From assembly GCA_036378495.1 (NCBI GenBank), contig DASUWI010000119.1, positions 1-9,948 on the forward strand: a stretch of DNA of 9,948 bases, in the 5' to 3' direction. Both the position numbers and the translations under genes were made by a program. Below the pieces are notes generated by a model that was given only the letters and a program-made list of their open reading frames with translations, searched no databases and was not told the origin of the DNA. The first letter of the stretch is position 1; each line of letters opens with the position of its first letter. Shown here in pieces: positions 8,016 to 9,948 of this stretch. The DNA comes from JAFALX01 sp036378495. GTDB lineage: Bacteria > Chloroflexota > Dormibacteria > Aeolococcales > Aeolococcaceae.

Positions 8016-8035
8016 GTCTTAAGACCGCAGCGGTC
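8016..8035. promoter_or_regulatory. overlapping palindromes, possible operator
   Basis: GTCTTAAGAC (8016-8025) is a perfect 10-base palindrome, and GACCGC-A-GCGGTC (8023-8035) is a perfect 6-1-6 inverted repeat that shares three bases with it. They lie about 95-115 bases upstream of the kelch start, a plausible position for a regulator-binding site. No regulator gene is present in the window. Confidence 0.3.
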
Positions 8036-8071
8036 AGTGCACCCGCAGCGCCGCAAGGCTCAGCGTCCCGA

Positions 8072-8103
8072 AATCACGCTGCCCAGAACCTTGACGCGTG
8101 ATT
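8072..8103. repeat. 8-base inverted repeat, spacer 16
   Basis: AATCACGC (8072-8079) is the exact reverse complement of GCGTGATT (8096-8103), separated by 16 bases. The spacing suits a dimeric regulator with half-sites about 24 bases apart, or a hairpin with a large loop. No T tract adjoins it. Confidence 0.35.
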
Positions 8104-8201
8104 CACCGGCCGACCCAGAGTAAACGTCGGTGTCACAGACGAGCTTCGCCAGTCGCTCCCGCTCATCACAACAGACATCGATCCACCGCGGTGCTGACAT
8201 T

Positions 8202-8257
8202 CGCGGTGATCGTTGACGTCCCGCAACCTGCGAGCGCGGTCGCGGTTGAAGTCCCGC
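8202..8257. repeat. pair of imperfect 23-base direct repeats
   Basis: Copies at 8202-8224 and 8235-8257 match at 18 of 23 positions. They share CGCGGT at the left and a core of GTTGA, one variable base, then GTCCCGC at the right. The offset is 33 bases, about three helical turns. Two copies are too few and too diverged for a CRISPR array. They could be regulator sites or a small duplicated remnant. Confidence 0.4.
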
Positions 8258-8329
8258 GACGATCAGCGCTACAGCACGGTCCTTTCGTCGCCGGCGCCCG
8301 ACAACCCCGCCGTCACGCAGTTGTCTGGT

Positions 8330-8362
8330 TTGATGCCCCTTGATGCTACGTTTGCGGCATCA
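8330..8362 (+). promoter_or_regulatory. putative autoregulated promoter/operator of the vapBC pair
   Basis: TTGATGC occurs twice at a 10-base period (8330-8336 and 8340-8346), and GCATCA, the reverse complement of TGATGC, lies at 8357-8362, overlapping the first base of the antitoxin ATG. Between them TACGTT (8347-8352) is a plausible -10 hexamer. From it, transcription would begin at or within a few bases of the ATG, so the mRNA would be leaderless, consistent with the absence of a ribosome binding site. Ribbon-helix-helix antitoxins usually bind such half-sites to repress their own operon. No good -35 was found. Confidence 0.45.
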
Positions 8363-8606
8363 TGCGCACCACGCTCACGCTCGACGAGGACGTGGCGGCG
8401 CTCATCCGGCGGGAGTGCGCACGGACCGGGAGACGTTTCGTGATGCGGTCAACCGCCTGCTGCGGAGCGGGGCCCGAAGACCTTTCGCGGGCGAGCCGCC
8501 GCCGCTCCCAGTGCTGCCCGGACGTCCGGTCCTCGACGCATCAGACGTCTCCGCGCTGCTCGCGGCTCTCGACGACGAGCGACGCGCGCAGCGCTCGTTG
8601 CCGTGA
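8362..8606 (+). pseudogene. VapB-like ribbon-helix-helix antitoxin, frameshifted
   Basis: The first frame begins MRTTLTLDEDVAALIRRE, the typical N-terminal strand and helix of a ribbon-helix-helix antitoxin. From about 8431 the family pattern (ETFRDAVNRLLRSG, then a proline-rich linker and LLAALDDERRAQ) continues in a different frame and ends at TGA 8604-8606. Adding one G to the GGG at 8428-8430 restores a single protein of about 81 residues, so a one-base deletion is the simplest explanation. As read, the unshifted frame runs on to 8754 with unrelated sequence. The protein would bind operator DNA through its N-terminus and neutralise the toxin through its C-terminus. Its stop overlaps the toxin GTG in GTGA, as usual for vapBC operons. 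Confidence 0.7.
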
Positions 8607-9059
8607 TCCTCGTCGACACGAACCTCCTCATCTACGCCACGTTCGTGCAGGCACCCGAGCACGCCCGCACGCGGGCGTGGCTGCAGGAGCAAGCAGCTTG
8701 GCGGCGCCGGCATCGTGGTCTGCTGGCCCGTGCTGTACGCGTTCTTGCGGCTGATAACGAGCGCGCCCGTGGTCGGCGGCAACGCGGTCTCCGTCAGGGC
8801 CGGCTGGGCGGTCGTGGAGGCGTATGTTCGGCAGCCGGCTGTGACCCTCGTGGCGCATGGTGCTGGACGCGCGGTCCTGGCCGAGGAACTCACCCGCACG
8901 CCAGGCCTGCGCAGTGACGACGTTCCCGACATCGAGATCGCCGCGCTGGCCATCGAGCATGGTCTGGCACTGGCCACGCACGATCAGGGCTTTCGGCGCT
9001 TCGCTCAGCTTCGTGTTGTCGACCCGCTGTGGGAGCAGACGCCGTCCCGTGTGCGCTAA
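8603..9059 (+). pseudogene. VapC-like PIN-domain ribonuclease toxin, frameshifted
   Basis: The gene starts at GTG 8603, overlapping the antitoxin stop. Its first frame reads MILVDTNLLIYATF, with the first PIN-domain Asp at residue 5, then AWLQEQ. From about 8697 the family sequence continues one frame over: LGGAGIVVCWPVLYAFLRLI, later VPDIEIAALAIEHG and ATHDQGFRRF, with the later acidic metal ligands, ending in TAA at 9057-9059. Removing one base in 8693-8699 (or adding two) rejoins them into about 151 residues, a normal VapC length. PIN toxins cleave RNA, often tRNA or rRNA, with Mg2+ bound by the Asp cluster. As written, the N-terminal fragment lacks the distal ligands and would be inactive. 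A shorter product from internal GTG 8715 would lack the first Asp. Confidence 0.75.
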
Positions 9060-9061
9060 CT

Positions 9062-9083
9062 CTTGATAAGGCAGATTATCAGG
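9062..9083. promoter_or_regulatory. AT-rich inverted repeat after the toxin gene
   Basis: TGATAA (9064-9069) and TTATCA (9076-9081) are perfect complements around a six-base spacer. One wobble and one further C-G pair extend the stem to eight. It begins two bases after the toxin stop. It stands out as AT-rich in very GC-rich surroundings and has no T tract after it, so an operator for the downstream oxidoreductase seems more likely than a terminator. Confidence 0.4.
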
Positions 9084-9113
9084 AACTAGCCTTCCGTCGC
9101 CGGGCGCTGACAT

Positions 9114-9131
9114 GGCCGCCCGACAGCGGCC
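9114..9131 (+). terminator. GC-rich hairpin between toxin and oxidoreductase genes
   Basis: GGCCGC (9114-9119) pairs with GCGGCC (9126-9131) around a six-base loop, 55-72 bases past the toxin stop. There is no following T run, so any terminator role is tentative; short GC palindromes are also expected by chance in such sequence. Confidence 0.2.
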
Positions 9132-9198
9132 GCCCCATGGCCCGCCACCACAATTGCGGCATGGCGAGCACCGTCACGTGATGAGTGCGGCGCGGTGA

Positions 9199-9948
9199 AG
9201 GCCGTACGACTGCGTCGTCGTGGGCGCGGGCTCCGCCGGCGGCGTCGTCGCCAGCCGCCTCAGTGAGGATCCGCGCCTCGCGGTGCTCCTGCTGGAGGCG
9301 GGCCCGGACTTCGCTCCCGGCGACATACCCGACGCCATCCGCCACGTGCGCAACGGCAGCGGCGTCTTCGACTACGACTGGGGTTACGGCGATCCCACCA
9401 TCGGCGCGGCGCTGCCGCGAGGCAAGCTCGTCGGTGGCAGCAGCGCCGTCAACGCCACCGTCGCGATGCGCGGCCAACCGGCGGATTACGACCACTGGGC
9501 AGCTCTGGGCGCGACCGGTTGGGACTGGGAGGCATGCCTGCCGTACTTCATCCGGCTCGAGAACGACGCCGACTTCGGAGCAGCGCCCTATCACGGCACC
9601 AGCGGTCCCATTCGAGTGACGCGAGAGCTCCCGCTGCTGCCGGCCGAAGCACACTTCCTCGCCGCGTGCGAGGAGCTCGGCCACGAGCAGCTCGACGACA
9701 TCAACCGGCCGGGCGGCGTCGGCTGCGGGCCGGTGCCGCGCAACCTGTGGAACGGCGAGCGTCAGAGCACGCTGCTCACGTATCTCGCCGGCGCGCGCGG
9801 GCGTCCCAATCTCGACATCCGCGCCGGCTCGCCTGTGCAGCGGGTCCTGCTCGACGAGGGACGCGCCATCGGTGTCGAGCTGCGCTCGGGCGACCGCATC
9901 GCCGCCCGCCGGGTCGTGCTCGCCGCCGGTGCGTACAACTCCCCGTTC
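9199..9948 (+). CDS. GMC-family FAD-dependent oxidoreductase, 3' end beyond window, start codon disrupted
   Basis: The frame encodes a glucose-methanol-choline family flavoenzyme. YDCVVVGAGSAGG (from 9205) holds the GxGxxG dinucleotide-binding loop, and LLLEAGP is the second strand that contacts the ADP ribose of FAD. PRGKLVGGSSAVNATVAMRG is the first GMC signature. AAGAYNSPF at the window edge begins the second. These enzymes oxidise alcohols such as choline or long-chain alcohols; the substrate is not predictable here because the catalytic His region lies outside. About 248 residues of the usual 500-570 are visible. The N-terminus is abnormal. ATG 9181 is in frame but is followed by TGA at 9196-9198, the sixth codon. 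GTG 9195 would fit (Met-Lys-Ala, then Tyr-Asp) if one extra G at 9204 were removed. No in-frame start precedes the FAD motif, so a lesion or sequence error is likely. Confidence 0.8.

Larger units (their letters stand above)
7923..8361. other. divergent intergenic region with several symmetric elements, no gene seen
   Basis: This 439-base spacer separates the minus-strand kelch gene from the plus-strand toxin-antitoxin pair and should hold promoters for both. I see no convincing coding sequence in any frame. It contains a GGCCG/CGGCC hairpin with a four-base loop (7955-7968), palindrome GTCTTAAGAC (8016-8025) overlapping GACCGC-A-GCGGTC (8023-8035), an 8+8 inverted repeat (8072-8079 and 8096-8103), two imperfect 23-base direct repeats (8202-8224 and 8235-8257), and TGATGC half-sites next to the antitoxin start. 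No convincing -35/-10 pair for the kelch gene was found. Confidence 0.6.

Noticed and set aside
8202..8257. CRISPR array
   Set aside because: Only two imperfect repeats with a 10-base gap between them; no spacer-length units and no cas genes.
8098..8343. 81-residue plus-strand frame in the divergent spacer
   Set aside because: Composition is irregular, there is no ribosome binding site and no family resemblance; the region contains repeats and palindromes instead.
8428..8702. Programmed ribosomal frameshifting in vapB or vapC
   Set aside because: No slippery heptamer or convincing downstream stimulatory structure at either junction; vapBC genes are not known to use it.
9196..9198. Selenocysteine at the TGA in the oxidoreductase start
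   Set aside because: The position is outside the catalytic fold, no SECIS-like hairpin is evident next to it, and GMC enzymes do not use selenocysteine there.
8402..9684. Minus-strand frames of 191, 161 and 201 residues opposite vapBC and the oxidoreductase
   Set aside because: They lie opposite genes with clear family motifs, and none has recognisable features or a ribosome binding site.

Overview
The window is GC-rich throughout, with strong G/C preference at third codon positions. The gene types are typical of high-GC Actinomycetota: a class III cyclase fused to a large ATPase and helical repeats, an MFS carrier with a C-terminal cyclic-nucleotide domain, a secreted Ig-like protein, VapBC and a GMC oxidoreductase. 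Soil Thermoleophilia-like lineages fit best, but that placement is an inference from gene style, since no rRNA or other marker is present.

Minus-strand block (about 143-7922). Read in transcription order it encodes four proteins. First is a seven-repeat kelch-like propeller protein (7922-6246). A gap of 196 bases follows, containing a strong inverted repeat. Next is a small exported Ig-like protein (6049-5066), then a 1039-residue cyclase-AAA ATPase-helical repeat protein (4938-1819), then an MFS transporter with a C-terminal cNMP-binding domain (1810-143). The last three are packed tightly: only 8 bases separate cyclase and MFS, and the stop codon of the exported gene sits inside a TAGGAG motif just ahead of the cyclase frame. 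A possible nucleotide-cyclase gene next to a nucleotide-sensing transporter suggests a private second-messenger circuit. This is the most interesting biological idea here. The cyclase frame extends upstream of its first ATG into a clear four-cysteine zinc ribbon, yet that extension has no ATG, GTG or TTG start.

Divergent spacer (7923-8361). I see no convincing gene. It contains several palindromes and inverted repeats, a pair of 23-base imperfect direct repeats, and TGATGC/GCATCA half-sites immediately before the antitoxin start.

Plus-strand block (8362-9948). A VapBC-type toxin-antitoxin pair is followed by a GMC-family oxidoreductase cut off by the right edge. All three genes carry what looks like one small lesion: a frameshift in the antitoxin, a frameshift in the toxin, and a stop codon or one-base insertion at the start of the oxidoreductase. 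Either this end is decaying or it carries sequencing or assembly indels. The raw sequence alone cannot decide between these. No tRNA, rRNA, CRISPR array or insertion sequence was recognised.
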